Assembly: GCF_003024685.1 (NCBI RefSeq)
Contig: NZ_PYLQ01000003.1
Span: 145,762 to 209,761 of the forward strand
Origin: Faecalibacillus intestinalis
Lineage (GTDB): Bacteria; Bacillota_I; Bacilli_A; Erysipelotrichales; Coprobacillaceae
Length of the DNA: 64,000 bases
Direction of reading: 5' to 3'
Shown: piece after piece, positions 1 through 8,953 of the stretch
Layout: every line of letters begins with the position of its first letter
Position numbering within the stretch: the first letter of the stretch is position 1
Program-made: the position numbers and the translations under genes
Notes under the pieces: generated by a model
The model's input: only the letters and a program-made list of their open reading frames with translations
What the model was told of the DNA's origin: nothing
Databases searched by the model: none

Positions 1-263
1 CAAAGACAATCCTTGAAACAATCTCTAAACAAACGGGTATGTCAAATGAAGATGCCAAACAATTCCATTTAAGAATGTGGTTATATGTCAATGGGATTGC
101 TAGTTTAGCAGCCAATCAGACCGTTGAATTTAATGATGAAGAAATTATAGATTTGTTGAAGGATCAATATGTTTCAATGCTTCTTTATGAAGTAAAAAAA
201 GGAAATGTAAAAGAAGAAATTTTGGTACAACTTGCAAAAAAGAATAAGGAAGGAAAAGAATGA
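1..263 (+). CDS. TetR/AcrR-type regulator, C-terminal part (runs off left edge)
   Basis: The reading frame is open from the left edge, so only the last ~87 residues are visible and the first Met at position 39 is internal. What remains is helical and contains a WLYVNGIASLAANQ stretch like the ligand-binding C-terminal half of TetR-family repressors; the DNA-binding domain lies outside the window. The stop overlaps the start of the ABC ATPase, so the gene leads an exporter operon that it probably represses in response to a ligand. The family call rests on one motif and on the context. Confidence 0.65.
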   Translation, partial: KTILETISKQTGMSNEDAKQFHLRMWLYVNGIASLAANQTVEFNDEEIIDLLKDQYVSMLLYEVKKGNVKEEILVQLAKKNKEGKE

Positions 264-1024
264 TGGAAAAAGTAATAGAGGTTTCACATCTTACAAAAGA
301 GTATAAAAATTTAAAAGCAATTGATGATTTATCCTTTAATGTTTATCAAGGAGAAATTTTAGGATTATTAGGACCTAATGGTTGTGGAAAAAGTACAACT
401 ATTAACTCTATTTTATCATTACTTAAATATCAAGAAGGATTTATTAAGGTTTTTGGTAAAGAGATGAAACCTGATTCTTATGATTTAAAAGCAAAGATAG
501 GAGTTATTTTTCAAGAAGTAGCTGTTTTTGATGAATTGAATGTTTATGATAATATTAATTATTTTTGTGGTTTATATATTCGAGATAAAAAACAAAGAAA
601 ACAATATGTTGATGATGCAATTAACTTAGTAGGATTAAATGATTTTAAAAAGTTCTTACCTAAACAACTTTCCGGAGGTTTACTTCGAAGATTAAATATT
701 GCTTGTGGGATTGCCCATAAGCCTAAACTGATTTTTTTAGATGAACCAACAGTTGCAGTTGATCCACAAAGTCGTAATCATATTTTAGATGGTATAAAAA
801 AATTAAGAGATCAAGGGGCTACAATTGTTTATACAACACATTATATGGAAGAAGTAGAAATACTTTGTGATCGTATTATTATTTTAGATAAAGGAAAGAT
901 TATTGCTCAAGGAACAAGTGATGAATTAAAGAAAGAAGCAAATATTGAGGAAAAGATTGAACGTGTAGGTCCAACTCTTAATGACGTTTTCCTAAAATTA
1001 ACAGGAAAGGAATTGAGGGATTGA
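260..1024 (+). CDS. ABC exporter ATP-binding subunit (drug/ABC-2 type)
   Basis: A 254-residue nucleotide-binding subunit that energises export by the two permeases encoded next. Walker A (GPNGCGKST, about residues 38-46), the signature LSGGLLRR and Walker B LIFLDEP are all intact, followed by the TTHYMEE switch-histidine region typical of the CcmA/DrrA/NatA-like group. Two ATGs lie back to back at 260 and 263 and either could be the start. The gene overlaps the regulator upstream and the permease downstream by a few bases, indicating translational coupling in one operon. The substrate cannot be read from the sequence; a lipid, drug or peptide is possible. Confidence 0.93.
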   Translation: MMEKVIEVSHLTKEYKNLKAIDDLSFNVYQGEILGLLGPNGCGKSTTINSILSLLKYQEGFIKVFGKEMKPDSYDLKAKIGVIFQEVAVFDELNVYDNINYFCGLYIRDKKQRKQYVDDAINLVGLNDFKKFLPKQLSGGLLRRLNIACGIAHKPKLIFLDEPTVAVDPQSRNHILDGIKKLRDQGATIVYTTHYMEEVEILCDRIIILDKGKIIAQGTSDELKKEANIEEKIERVGPTLNDVFLKLTGKELRD

Positions 1025-2205
1025 TGTTTATTCATAATCTAAAGTATACAGTTAAAATACTTTTTAAAAATAAAGTTCTTATTTTTTGGATGTTTGCTTT
1101 TCCTATTATTTTAGGTATTTTCTTTCACATGGCTTTTGAAAATATTGAAAAAGACGAAGCTTTACAAGTTTTTGATATTGCAGTTATTGACAATAAGGAA
1201 TATCAAAACCAAACAATTTATCAAGAAACCTTTAAAGAGCTTTCTGATAAAAAAAATAAGGATCAGTTATTTCATATTCATTTTGTAAATAAAAAAGAAG
1301 CGAATCAGCTTTTAGAAGATAATGAAATAGAAGGATATGTTCTCTTTAATAAACAAGAACCACAAATTGTGATTAAAGAAAATGGTATGGAACAAACAAT
1401 CTTGCAATTTGTTATGGATGAAATTAAACAAAATAAGAGGATGATAGAAGATTTAACAAAGAAACAAATTGAAGATGAAATACAACAAGGAAACTATAAT
1501 TTTAATGTTCAACAAATTGTACATGATATTCTTCAAAAGCTCAATAACCAAGAAGTATCTTTAAAAGACACATCAAGTAGTCATTTAAGTTATATGCAAA
1601 TTGAATATTATACCTTAATTGCCATGGCTTGTATGTATGGTGGGATGTTAGGTTTAACAGCTATTAATAATCAATTGGCGAATATGTCCGCTAAAGGGAA
1701 AAGAGTTTCTGTTTCACCAAATAAAAAAGGAATACTTGTCTTATCTTCAGCACTAGGTTCTTATTTAGTAAGCCTTGTTGGTTTAGCAATTCTTTTAATC
1801 TTTTTAAAATTTGGTTTAAATGTAGAATTTGGTAGTCAATGGCTTTATATAATCATTCTTTCTTTAGTTGGTGATTTAGCAGGTATTTCGATGGGAATAT
1901 TTATTGCTTCTGTTTTTAGAGTTTCTGAACAAGCAAAAACAGGAATTAATATTGCGATTTCTATGTTTTTCTCGGTTCTATCTGGAATGATGGGTGTTAC
2001 TTTAAAATATGTTATTGATAAAAATATACCTATTGTTAATCTTATCAATCCTAATAATTTGATTACCGATGGTTTTTATGCTTTATATTATTACAATACA
2101 TTTAATCGATATATCAGAGATATTTGTTGTTTAGGAGTATTTATTATTGTATGTTTATTTATTTCTTTTAGGGCTTTAAGGAGGGAACGATATGATTATA
2201 TTTAG
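1024..2205 (+). CDS. ABC-2 type permease, first subunit
   Basis: A 393-residue membrane protein with the ABC-2 exporter layout: one N-terminal transmembrane helix (about residues 20-40), a long extracellular segment of about 160 residues rich in charged residues, then five or so helices in the C-terminal half. The ATG at 1024 overlaps the ATPase stop (TGATG); an in-frame TTG one codon earlier is less likely. It overlaps the next permease by 14 bases. The two similar permeases probably form a heterodimer with the upstream ATPase. Confidence 0.85.
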   Translation: MFIHNLKYTVKILFKNKVLIFWMFAFPIILGIFFHMAFENIEKDEALQVFDIAVIDNKEYQNQTIYQETFKELSDKKNKDQLFHIHFVNKKEANQLLEDNEIEGYVLFNKQEPQIVIKENGMEQTILQFVMDEIKQNKRMIEDLTKKQIEDEIQQGNYNFNVQQIVHDILQKLNNQEVSLKDTSSSHLSYMQIEYYTLIAMACMYGGMLGLTAINNQLANMSAKGKRVSVSPNKKGILVLSSALGSYLVSLVGLAILLIFLKFGLNVEFGSQWLYIIILSLVGDLAGISMGIFIASVFRVSEQAKTGINIAISMFFSVLSGMMGVTLKYVIDKNIPIVNLINPNNLITDGFYALYYYNTFNRYIRDICCLGVFIIVCLFISFRALRRERYDYI

Positions 2206-3337
2206 TACCGTTTTTAAAATCTTAAATAAATTAAAAGGAAACTTAATTCTTTATACAGTGATCTTACTTGCAATTACATTATTTAATACAACTTCTGGTA
2301 ATATGAATCATTATGAGGCAACAAAACCAGATATTTTGATTGTAAATAAGGATCAAAACAATGAAATAACCAAAGGATTTGTTTCGTATTTAAAAGAACA
2401 AGCGACATTAAAAGATATTGACATCAATGATCAAGAAAAAGTAGACGATGTATTGTTTTATCGTGATATAAGTTATGTTGTGTATATTCCTGAAAACTTT
2501 GGTGATGATCTTGTAAATGATAAAAATCCAACGATTGAATATAAATCAAATGGTAATGAAAATGCATCTTTTACCCAAATGTTAATTGAAAAATATATAA
2601 AGACAGTAAATCTTTATAAAGAGCATTATCAAGGTAAAGCTTTAAATCAAAAAGTCAAACAAGTGATTAACCAAAAAACAAAAGTAAACCTCAACACATC
2701 CTTAGATAGTTCTAAATTGAATCAAGTGAATGTTTATTTTAATTTCTTAAACTATGCCTTACTTGCTGGGGGAGTTTATTGTATGACAATGATTCTTGCA
2801 AGTTTAAATCAAGAGGGTGTACGTAAAAGAACAATTATGAGCAGTTTTTCATATCGTAAATATAATTGGATTGTTTTTGCTTCATTAGGTCTTGCTTCTT
2901 TTATTGTATGGTTAGCCTATATGATTATTAGTTTTATCTTATTTAAAGAAATTATGTTAAGTGGGAATGGGATTGCTTATATTTCAAATTCATTTGTTTT
3001 TTCAATATGTAGTTTGGCCGTAGGATTCTTAATTGGAACTATTACCCATAATAAGCAAGCTATTGGAGGTATTGTCAATGTTGTTGCTTTAGGAACATCG
3101 TTTCTTTGTGGATGCTTTGTGCCAATGTCATTTATGCCAAGTTATGTTTTAAAGATTGCTCATATTTTACCAACGTATTATTTTGTACAAAATAATGAAC
3201 TTATTAAAACATTAGAATATTTTAAATTAGAAACATTACAACCAATAATTATTAATGGTATTATTGTTTTAGGATTTACCTTAAGCTTTGTTTTGATTAC
3301 CTTAATGATTAGTAAAAGAAAACAAAAGATTGGGTGA
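2192..3337 (+). CDS. ABC-2 type permease, second subunit
   Basis: A 381-residue permease with the same plan as its neighbour: N-terminal helix, extracellular domain of about 150 residues, then a C-terminal six-helix bundle. A strong AAGGAGGG site lies just before the ATG, inside the end of the preceding gene. It completes a TetR - ATPase - permease - permease unit. Paired permeases of this type are common in multidrug or lantibiotic-like exporters of Bacillota; the substrate is unknown. Confidence 0.85.
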   Translation: MIIFSTVFKILNKLKGNLILYTVILLAITLFNTTSGNMNHYEATKPDILIVNKDQNNEITKGFVSYLKEQATLKDIDINDQEKVDDVLFYRDISYVVYIPENFGDDLVNDKNPTIEYKSNGNENASFTQMLIEKYIKTVNLYKEHYQGKALNQKVKQVINQKTKVNLNTSLDSSKLNQVNVYFNFLNYALLAGGVYCMTMILASLNQEGVRKRTIMSSFSYRKYNWIVFASLGLASFIVWLAYMIISFILFKEIMLSGNGIAYISNSFVFSICSLAVGFLIGTITHNKQAIGGIVNVVALGTSFLCGCFVPMSFMPSYVLKIAHILPTYYFVQNNELIKTLEYFKLETLQPIIINGIIVLGFTLSFVLITLMISKRKQKIG

Positions 3338-3341
3338 GTGT

Positions 3342-3461
3342 ATGAAAGAATTTCTATTAATTGTTGTCATTGTTATTTTGATGAATACAAAGAAACAAAT
3401 ATCAAAAGATCGTTATTTAAGTTTAGGAATGTTAATGGGAAGCAATAGGATACTATTTTAA
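3342..3461 (+). CDS. Small membrane peptide (39 aa), hypothetical
   Basis: A 39-residue frame begins four bases after the permease stop. Residues 4-15 are strongly hydrophobic (FLLIVVIVILM), followed by a basic segment, so it could be a single-pass membrane peptide. A GGGTGAG stretch sits a few bases upstream as a possible ribosome binding site. It could be the sixth product of the exporter operon or a chance frame; nothing beyond the hydrophobic helix supports it. Confidence 0.3.
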   Translation: MKEFLLIVVIVILMNTKKQISKDRYLSLGMLMGSNRILF

Positions 3462-3479
3462 AAAGGACAAGTAATAAAA

Positions 3480-3722
3480 ATGGAAAAGAATGAATTGTTA
3501 ATAAATATTTACAAAATTCACACAACATATTTAGGTATATCAAGAATTAAAAGAAATTTAGGAATTGAAGAAGATGTTGTAGAATTTTGTAAGAATAAAG
3601 TTTTAGATAAAAAGAGTTTGATATATCGTAAAGGGAAAAACTGGTATATTGAAAATGGTGCTATAAAAATAACAATTAATGCAACAAGCTATACCATTAT
3701 TACGGCACATATAATAAAATAG
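3480..3722 (+). CDS. DUF3781-like protein
   Basis: An 80-residue basic protein with an AAAAGGAC ribosome binding region. The C-terminal half (KNWYIEN, then ITINATSYTIITA) has the pattern I associate with DUF3781 proteins: a short N-terminal helical half and a C-terminal strand motif ending in an IT-A element. Its function is unknown. Length and motif order fit the family, but the assignment is from memory of the pattern, not an alignment. Confidence 0.6.
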   Translation: MEKNELLINIYKIHTTYLGISRIKRNLGIEEDVVEFCKNKVLDKKSLIYRKGKNWYIENGAIKITINATSYTIITAHIIK

Positions 3723-3781
3723 ATTTTCACAAGTTGTGCACATTATGCACATTTTATTCACATTGAAATTAAAATATAAAG

Positions 3782-4137
3782 TTAGGTTATCATCATTTTG
3801 ATATAGGACAATCATATGGTAATGAAAAAGGTATAGGCAAAGATATCCGTAAACATGTCAAGTAACCAAAGAAAGTATTGTCCAAACCATTGAAACAACG
3901 GGACTAGGTTATTTAGATAGGATGATTATTCATAGAGCTTAACCTTAGGAGAAAGTCAATCAAAGCGATGATCGTTATCTAGAAGGAAATAAAATTGCTT
4001 GTAAAGCTTTAGAAGATGTTTATAAGGAAGGAAAGTTAAAAGTAATTTGTGAAATTTTATATGAAGAATTTCGTGCAGAACACATGGATTTTATTGATGG
4101 TCTAGCTACTAATACTTCTATTTTAGATGAAGATTAA
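3782..4137 (+). pseudogene. Aldo/keto reductase remnant
   Basis: This stretch holds pieces of an aldo/keto reductase. The frame from 3782 reads LGYHHFDIGQSYGNEKGIG, the family's LGYRHIDTA-YGNE region, then a stop. A second piece reads SIVQTIETTGLGYLDRMIIH, matching the SLE-LG-DYVDL-LIH segment, then a stop. A third piece in another frame reads ALEDVYKEGKLKVI. The end, LATNTSILDED, resembles the C-terminal tail of the family. Intact members are about 270 residues; here stops, frameshifts and at least one large deletion leave about 120 codons. Clearly non-functional. Confidence 0.75.
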
Positions 4138-4177
4138 AAAGTGATGTTATTTGGGTTTTCTATAGAGCGTAACGATT

Positions 4178-4212
4178 AAAAGATATTGACAATTTGTTAG
4201 TATCTTTTTTCT
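4178..4212 (+). terminator. Rho-independent terminator
   Basis: Inverted arms AAAAGATA (4178-4185) and TATCTTTT (4201-4208) are followed by more T residues. It ends the decayed aldo/keto reductase region. The T tract leads directly into the -35 box of the MarR promoter. Confidence 0.55.
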
Positions 4213-4239
4213 TGACAATCTTTTTTATAATTATATAAT
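4212..4239 (+). promoter_or_regulatory. Promoter of the marR-MATE operon
   Basis: Consensus -35 TTGACA at 4212-4217 and consensus -10 TATAAT at 4234-4239 with a 16-base spacer. The -10 overlaps the first arm of the palindrome that follows. Confidence 0.8.
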
Positions 4240-4265
4240 TACCAATGATAATTAACATTGGTAAT
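4238..4265. promoter_or_regulatory. MarR operator palindrome
   Basis: Perfect 10-base inverted repeat ATTACCAATG / CATTGGTAAT separated by 8 bases, starting within the -10 box and covering the expected transcription start of the marR gene 15 bases downstream. Position and symmetry are those of an autoregulatory MarR site; binding by this MarR is inferred. Confidence 0.75.
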
Positions 4266-4280
4266 TAATAGGAGAAATTA

Positions 4281-4724
4281 ATGAAAAGCGAAAAAGTAAA
4301 AGAAATGTTAGATAGCTGTTACATGGCTAAAAGGATTTTAGATATGTTGCCTAAACTTCCTGAAGGAGTTTTACCATCCTATGTACGTTATTTAGAAACG
4401 ATTATCGAACTTGAAGAAAAAAATCAAAAAGTGAAGGTTTCAGATGTGAGTGAAGTTTTAAATCTTCCTCGTCCGGGAGTTACACGTACAATTAATGCAA
4501 TGGAAGAAAAAGGATATTTAAAAAAAGAAACAGCTAAACATGATGGACGTGTCACTTATGTGACCGTTACAAAAGAAGGAAAAATGATTTTTGAAAAATA
4601 CAATAAAGATTATTTTCAAAAATTAGCCTTGTGTTTGAATCATGTTTCTAATGATGAAGCAGATTGTATGATTCAAACTATTGAAAAGTTTTATGAAATT
4701 ATGTGTGAAGGGAGAGAAAAATAA
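4281..4724 (+). CDS. MarR-family transcriptional regulator
   Basis: A 147-residue winged-helix protein. Residues about 50-100 contain the wHTH (VSDVSEVLNLPRPGVTRTI recognition region, then the wing DGRVTYVTVTKEGK), flanked by the N- and C-terminal helices that form the MarR dimer. A GGAGAAA site precedes the ATG. The stop overlaps the ATG of the MATE transporter, so the pair forms a regulator/efflux operon, and the perfect palindrome over its own promoter predicts self-repression relieved by a ligand of the pump. Confidence 0.9.
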   Translation: MKSEKVKEMLDSCYMAKRILDMLPKLPEGVLPSYVRYLETIIELEEKNQKVKVSDVSEVLNLPRPGVTRTINAMEEKGYLKKETAKHDGRVTYVTVTKEGKMIFEKYNKDYFQKLALCLNHVSNDEADCMIQTIEKFYEIMCEGREK

Positions 4725-6070
4725 TGGATCACTCTAAATCGGATTTTACACAGGGAAGTATTTTAAAAAAATTAACGTTGTTTATGATTCCTGTTTTAGG
4801 TGCGCTTATTTTACAAGCGGCTTATGGAGCGGTTGATTTACTTGTTGTTGGAAGGTTTGGAACAACAGCAGGACTTTCAGCAGTTTCTACAGGAAGTCAA
4901 GTTTTAAACTTGATAACATTTGTGGTAACACAATTTGCGATGGGAATTACAGTTTTAATTGCAAGATATATTGGTGAAAAGAAAATGAATTCGATTGGTG
5001 CTTTAATAGGAGGAGCAACGGTAGTTTTTGCAATTATTTCTGCAATTATATTTGTAGTTATGATTACGTTAGCATCACCAATTTCAACTTTAATGCAAGC
5101 ACCTAAAGAAGCACTTGGTTTAACTGCTACTTATGTAAGAATTTGTGGGGCAGGTATTTTCTTTATTGTTGCTTATAATCTATTATCAGCAATCTTTAGA
5201 GGTTTAGGCGATAGTAAATCACCTCTTTTATTTGTGGCAGTTGCCTGTGTTATTAATATTATTGGTGATTTAGTTCTTGTTGCAGGATTACACTTAGATG
5301 CAGCAGGAGCCGCCATGGCCACTGTCTTTGCCCAAGCAATCAGTGTTGTGTTTGCTTTAATGTTATTATTTAAAAGAAAATTACCATTTAAAATTACAAA
5401 GCATGATTTTAAAATCAATCCACATTGTGTTCAAGCTTTAAAAATTGGATTACCATTAGCGCTTCAAGAATGTTTAACACAAATTTCATTTTTAGCTTTA
5501 TGTGCTTTTATTAACCGTTTAGGATTAGAAGCATCATCCGGTTATGGTGTTGCTTGTAAAATCGTTAACTTTGCCATGTTAGTACCAAGTTCATTAATGC
5601 AATCAATGGCTTCTTTTGTTGCCCAAAATGTGGGTGCTGGTGATGAAAAAAGAGCAAAACATGCAATGTTTACAGGAATGGGTATTGGCTTAATAATTGG
5701 TGTTGTTGTTTTTATCTCAGTTTTATTTAAAGGAGATTTACTTACAAGTATTTTTACAACAGAAAAAGCCGTTATTTTACAAGGGTATGCTTATTTAAAA
5801 GGATTTGCTATTGAAACAATTGTAACAGCAGTATTATTTAGTATGGTTGGTTATTTTAACGGTCATTATCAAACGGTATGGGTCATGGTACAAGGACTTA
5901 TTCAAACACTTCTTGTACGTTTACCACTTTCTTACTATATGTCAATTCAACCTCATGCAAATTTAACAAATATTGGTTTAGCTGCACCAATTGCGACAAT
6001 TGTTGGTATTATACTAAATGTATGTTTCTATATTTATTTAAGTAAAAAAATGAAAAAAGAAAATGCTTAG
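4724..6070 (+). CDS. MATE family efflux transporter
   Basis: A 448-residue protein with about 12 hydrophobic segments in two repeated halves, the usual MATE size and layout. It should exchange Na+ or H+ for cationic drugs or other organic molecules across the membrane. It starts within the marR stop codon and is closed by a hairpin terminator immediately after its TAG. The substrate is unknown. Confidence 0.9.
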   Translation: MDHSKSDFTQGSILKKLTLFMIPVLGALILQAAYGAVDLLVVGRFGTTAGLSAVSTGSQVLNLITFVVTQFAMGITVLIARYIGEKKMNSIGALIGGATVVFAIISAIIFVVMITLASPISTLMQAPKEALGLTATYVRICGAGIFFIVAYNLLSAIFRGLGDSKSPLLFVAVACVINIIGDLVLVAGLHLDAAGAAMATVFAQAISVVFALMLLFKRKLPFKITKHDFKINPHCVQALKIGLPLALQECLTQISFLALCAFINRLGLEASSGYGVACKIVNFAMLVPSSLMQSMASFVAQNVGAGDEKRAKHAMFTGMGIGLIIGVVVFISVLFKGDLLTSIFTTEKAVILQGYAYLKGFAIETIVTAVLFSMVGYFNGHYQTVWVMVQGLIQTLLVRLPLSYYMSIQPHANLTNIGLAAPIATIVGIILNVCFYIYLSKKMKKENA

Positions 6071-6095
6071 GAAGTGTGAAAAACACTTCTTTTTT
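6071..6095 (+). terminator. Terminator after MATE gene
   Basis: GAAGTGT / ACACTTC stem with a GAAAA loop, directly followed by six T residues. It starts right after the MATE stop codon. Confidence 0.85.
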
Positions 6096-6188
6096 AATAA
6101 GAAGAATTTTTTGTGTTGGAGCTACTGTTGCCATTGCTGTTGCAATTGAAGAAGCTATAAATATTGATGAATATTTTATTGCTCTATC

Positions 6189-6234
6189 TTTACAATTACA
6201 CTGAAAAATAATGGATTTTCAGTGTAATTGTAAA
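6189..6234. repeat. Perfect 19-bp inverted repeat between convergent genes
   Basis: Arms at 6189-6207 and 6216-6234 are perfectly complementary over 19 bases with an 8-base loop. It lies between the convergent MATE and WYL genes, but neither side has a T tract, so it is not a standard intrinsic terminator. The bases just before it (about 6112-6203) read as a short hydrophobic peptide fragment (VGATVAIAVAIEEA..) ending in a TGA inside the first arm, perhaps the remnant of a small alanine-rich protein gene. Confidence 0.8.
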
Positions 6235-6278
6235 ACACCTGTTATAAGTATATTAGATGAAAAAATGCTGAATACGTT

Positions 6279-7289
6279 TTAATCAGCATTATTTTTATTT
6301 ATAAAATTTTCCATTAAAAAATCTCTAAATTGTTTTTTATGTACATCATTATCTGCAATTTGAATACGTCCACCAAAACCGATGATCCATGAATAAAATG
6401 TACTATTTATAATGTGTCTTACTTGGACACAATAAAGATTTTCATTTATTTTTTTTGGATGAATATTTTTACCAAATTTATCAATCATATTGGAATAGAC
6501 ATTTGGTGTAAATTCAAGTTCAATAACTTCGATTTTTCCTTCACCATACATGTACGTCATATTATTGAGCTTCTTTTCAAATGAGTTTAATTGATAATCA
6601 TCAAACTTTACATCACTATCTTTAACGATCTCAACATTTTTTACATAGTCTAAACGATATTGAATGCATGTATTTGGATCTTTTGCACCTTGACATAAAA
6701 GATAATATTCATTGTTAGAAAAGACAGTATCGATAGGAGCTAATTCGGTTAATTTATGTTTTTCATTAAATGTTAAAGAAGGTTTTTGATATTCAAAGCG
6801 AATTTTTTTCTTTTCTTTGATAGCTTTGGTAATGACTTCTAATTCTTGATAGAAAACTTGTTCATTTTCATTTTTAACAACATGCAGATTTAGTCTTTTT
6901 TGAAAATAAGCTTGGTTATGAATACTAAATAGATCTTGCATTCTTTTTTTATAGTTTTCTTTTGTTTTTAAAGTAAAGAAATGAGAACTATAAACAAGAT
7001 CAATAATCGCTTTGGCTTCCATTAAGTCTAGATTTGGATTTTCATAATAAAAGTAATTATTTCTTCCTTCTTTATAAGTTTTAATGATTGTATCTTCATA
7101 ATAATTATTATAGTTTTCTACAAATTTTTTAACGATTCTAAAGTCTATTTTAAAATCATAGCCTTTATCATAAATCAAATCTTGAATTTGATTAATCGTG
7201 ATTGGATTTTTTTCATCACTATTTTTAATAATTAAATCAATCACAGATATATATTTAATATATGAATCATGATCTTTATTTCTATTCAT
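6279..7289 (-). CDS. WYL-domain transcriptional regulator
   Basis: A 336-residue protein: N-terminal helix-turn-helix region (about residues 10-80, with ITINQIQDLIYDKGYDF), a helical linker, a WYL-type domain (about 150-230, containing KKIRFEYQKP and EYYLLCQG), and a C-terminal WCX-like extension. Read on the minus strand, AGGTGA precedes the ATG. WYL proteins sense nucleic-acid or nucleotide ligands and often control defence genes; BREX-linked BrxR belongs to this superfamily. This gene is divergent from the PIN-like gene and 4 kb from BREX, so the neighbour across the palindrome is the likelier target. Confidence 0.85.
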   Translation of the reverse strand: MNRNKDHDSYIKYISVIDLIIKNSDEKNPITINQIQDLIYDKGYDFKIDFRIVKKFVENYNNYYEDTIIKTYKEGRNNYFYYENPNLDLMEAKAIIDLVYSSHFFTLKTKENYKKRMQDLFSIHNQAYFQKRLNLHVVKNENEQVFYQELEVITKAIKEKKKIRFEYQKPSLTFNEKHKLTELAPIDTVFSNNEYYLLCQGAKDPNTCIQYRLDYVKNVEIVKDSDVKFDDYQLNSFEKKLNNMTYMYGEGKIEVIELEFTPNVYSNMIDKFGKNIHPKKINENLYCVQVRHIINSTFYSWIIGFGGRIQIADNDVHKKQFRDFLMENFINKNNAD

Positions 7290-7328
7290 TTAAATCACCT
7301 CGTATCAATATCATAAACGAAAACATTC

Positions 7329-7366
7329 GCTAATACCTGCTTATATAAGACGGTATTAGCTTTTTT
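7329..7366. promoter_or_regulatory. Palindrome between divergent WYL and PIN-like genes
   Basis: Nine-base arms GCTAATACC / GGTATTAGC separated by 14 bases, followed on the plus strand by six T residues. It could be an operator for the WYL protein or a terminator/attenuator in the leader of the plus-strand gene. An AT-rich -10 (TATAAT at about 7374-7379) lies just downstream, which would place the palindrome over the -35 region and favours the operator reading. Confidence 0.55.
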
Positions 7367-7404
7367 ATCATTATATAATAGATTCAAAGAAAAGGGGGAT
7401 TTGC

Positions 7405-8268
7405 ATGTTAAAAAGAATCATAAATAAAATCAAATATCATTTGATTAAAGAAATTGTTTTAGTGGATAGTGAAAATATTGGTTATCAAATACCAGAAGAA
7501 ATACCCAAGCATACATTAGTTTATCTTTTTATTAGTGATCCGTATATTGATGAAGACTATAAAAATAATAAACATATAAAACTTATCAATATTTCAAATA
7601 TCAGAAAAGAATGTATAACGAAAAATATTATGGATTTTTGTATTGTTGCAGAACTTACAAATTTACTTTCTTATGTTTCAAAGAAAACAAGAATTGTCAT
7701 TTGTTCAAAAGATAGAGGTTATGATGCAAGTATCTTATATTTAAAAGAAAAATATCCAAAACAATTAGTTTCAAGACATCCAGGATCATTTTGTTATTAT
7801 TATAATGAAGGAAATGAGGATTACCTTTCTATTATGTCAAAGACAAATGATTCTTTAAGAAAGAAAATATTAAGTTATACATGTATGGATTCTTTGAAAA
7901 ATGCTTTAAGTAAAAATGAAAAGAAATTATTTGTTGTAGAAGAATATATTAATACAATTGGTATGGTTAAAACATTTATTGAATTTGATATTTATCAAAT
8001 GAGTTACGAACTTTATTATTCTGGAACACATGTTGGATCTTTTGAAAATAAAGAAGATGCTTTCTATGAATATCACCAATGTATTGCAAAAATTCATCAT
8101 ATTTATGATAAATATGAATCTCATGAAAGATTTCTAAAATCAAGACATCTTCATATTAGACATTATATTGAAGAAGCATCAATACAAAATCTACCATTAG
8201 AAGAATGTTTAATTAATCATTTAGGAAAGGAACAAGGACATTTTGTTTATAAAGAATATGTTAGTTAG
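7405..8268 (+). CDS. PIN-like (NYN/LabA-type) domain protein
   Basis: A 287-residue protein. The N-terminal domain has IVLVDSENIG (about residues 17-26) and IVICSKDRGYDASIL (about 94-108), the two acidic motifs of NYN/LabA PIN-like nucleases (first Asp in the D-EN motif and the later D-GFD-like motif). The remaining ~150 residues are helical and rich in Tyr and His, with no domain I can name. Such proteins are usually metal-dependent RNases. It has a GGGGGA ribosome binding site, lies divergent from the WYL regulator and is 11 bases upstream of the SIMPL gene. RNase activity is inferred, and a defence role is only suggested by context. Confidence 0.6.
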   Translation: MLKRIINKIKYHLIKEIVLVDSENIGYQIPEEIPKHTLVYLFISDPYIDEDYKNNKHIKLINISNIRKECITKNIMDFCIVAELTNLLSYVSKKTRIVICSKDRGYDASILYLKEKYPKQLVSRHPGSFCYYYNEGNEDYLSIMSKTNDSLRKKILSYTCMDSLKNALSKNEKKLFVVEEYINTIGMVKTFIEFDIYQMSYELYYSGTHVGSFENKEDAFYEYHQCIAKIHHIYDKYESHERFLKSRHLHIRHYIEEASIQNLPLEECLINHLGKEQGHFVYKEYVS

Positions 8269-8279
8269 GAAAAAATATT

Positions 8280-8939
8280 ATGGAAAGAACAATAAGAGTA
8301 ACAGGTAAAGGAAAACTTGCAGTCAAACCAGATTTAATAGAGTTAACTTTATCAATAAAAGATATAAAAAAAGAATACGATGAGCTACTAAAAAGATCGT
8401 CAAGTGCGACAAATGAAGTAAAAGAATTACTTGAAAAAATTGGCTTTGAACGAAAAAATATCAAAACAAAAAGTTTTGATATCAATATAGAATATGATAG
8501 TTATAGAGATAAAAATGATAAATGGGTTGAAGAATTTAAAGGGTATAGTTTTATTCATAAGATGAAAATAGAATTTGAAGCAAATAATAAAATGCTAGGC
8601 CGTGTTTTATATACATTATCTAAAAGTACGTCTTATCCATCATTTTCTATATCATATACAGTATCAAATCCAGAAAAATATAAAAATAAATTATTAGAAA
8701 ACGCCATTAATAATTCTAAGGAAAAAGCAATTGTTCTAGCAAATGCTTCAGGTGTTAAATTAGGAAATATTCTATCAATAGATTATTCGTGGAGTGAACT
8801 TAGAATATCGTCATCACCATTTGAAAACAAGAAATGGTTCTTTGAAGAAGATAATGATGAATCTGATTATGTAATAGATGTAGAAATAGATGATATAGAT
8901 GTTACAGACACAGTAACAGTTATTTGGAATATAGAATAA
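8280..8939 (+). CDS. SIMPL (DUF541) domain protein
   Basis: A 219-residue protein with the SIMPL/DUF541 pattern: an N-terminal RVTGKGKLAVKPDLIELTLSI strand region, a central helix ending with KIGFERKNIKTKSFDI, the LENAINNSKEKAIVLANASGVKLG helix and strand late in the protein, and a C-terminal strand. Many family members carry a signal peptide; this one does not, so a cytoplasmic location is likely. The molecular role of the family is poorly known. It is in one transcription unit with the PIN-like gene. Confidence 0.85.
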   Translation: MERTIRVTGKGKLAVKPDLIELTLSIKDIKKEYDELLKRSSSATNEVKELLEKIGFERKNIKTKSFDINIEYDSYRDKNDKWVEEFKGYSFIHKMKIEFEANNKMLGRVLYTLSKSTSYPSFSISYTVSNPEKYKNKLLENAINNSKEKAIVLANASGVKLGNILSIDYSWSELRISSSPFENKKWFFEEDNDESDYVIDVEIDDIDVTDTVTVIWNIE

Positions 8940-8953
8940 AGAAGTGATAGACT

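Noticed and set aside
3735..3751. TGTGCA-CATTA-TGCACA palindrome as an operator
   Set aside because: Short, in a decayed region with similar degenerate repeats and no promoter next to it.
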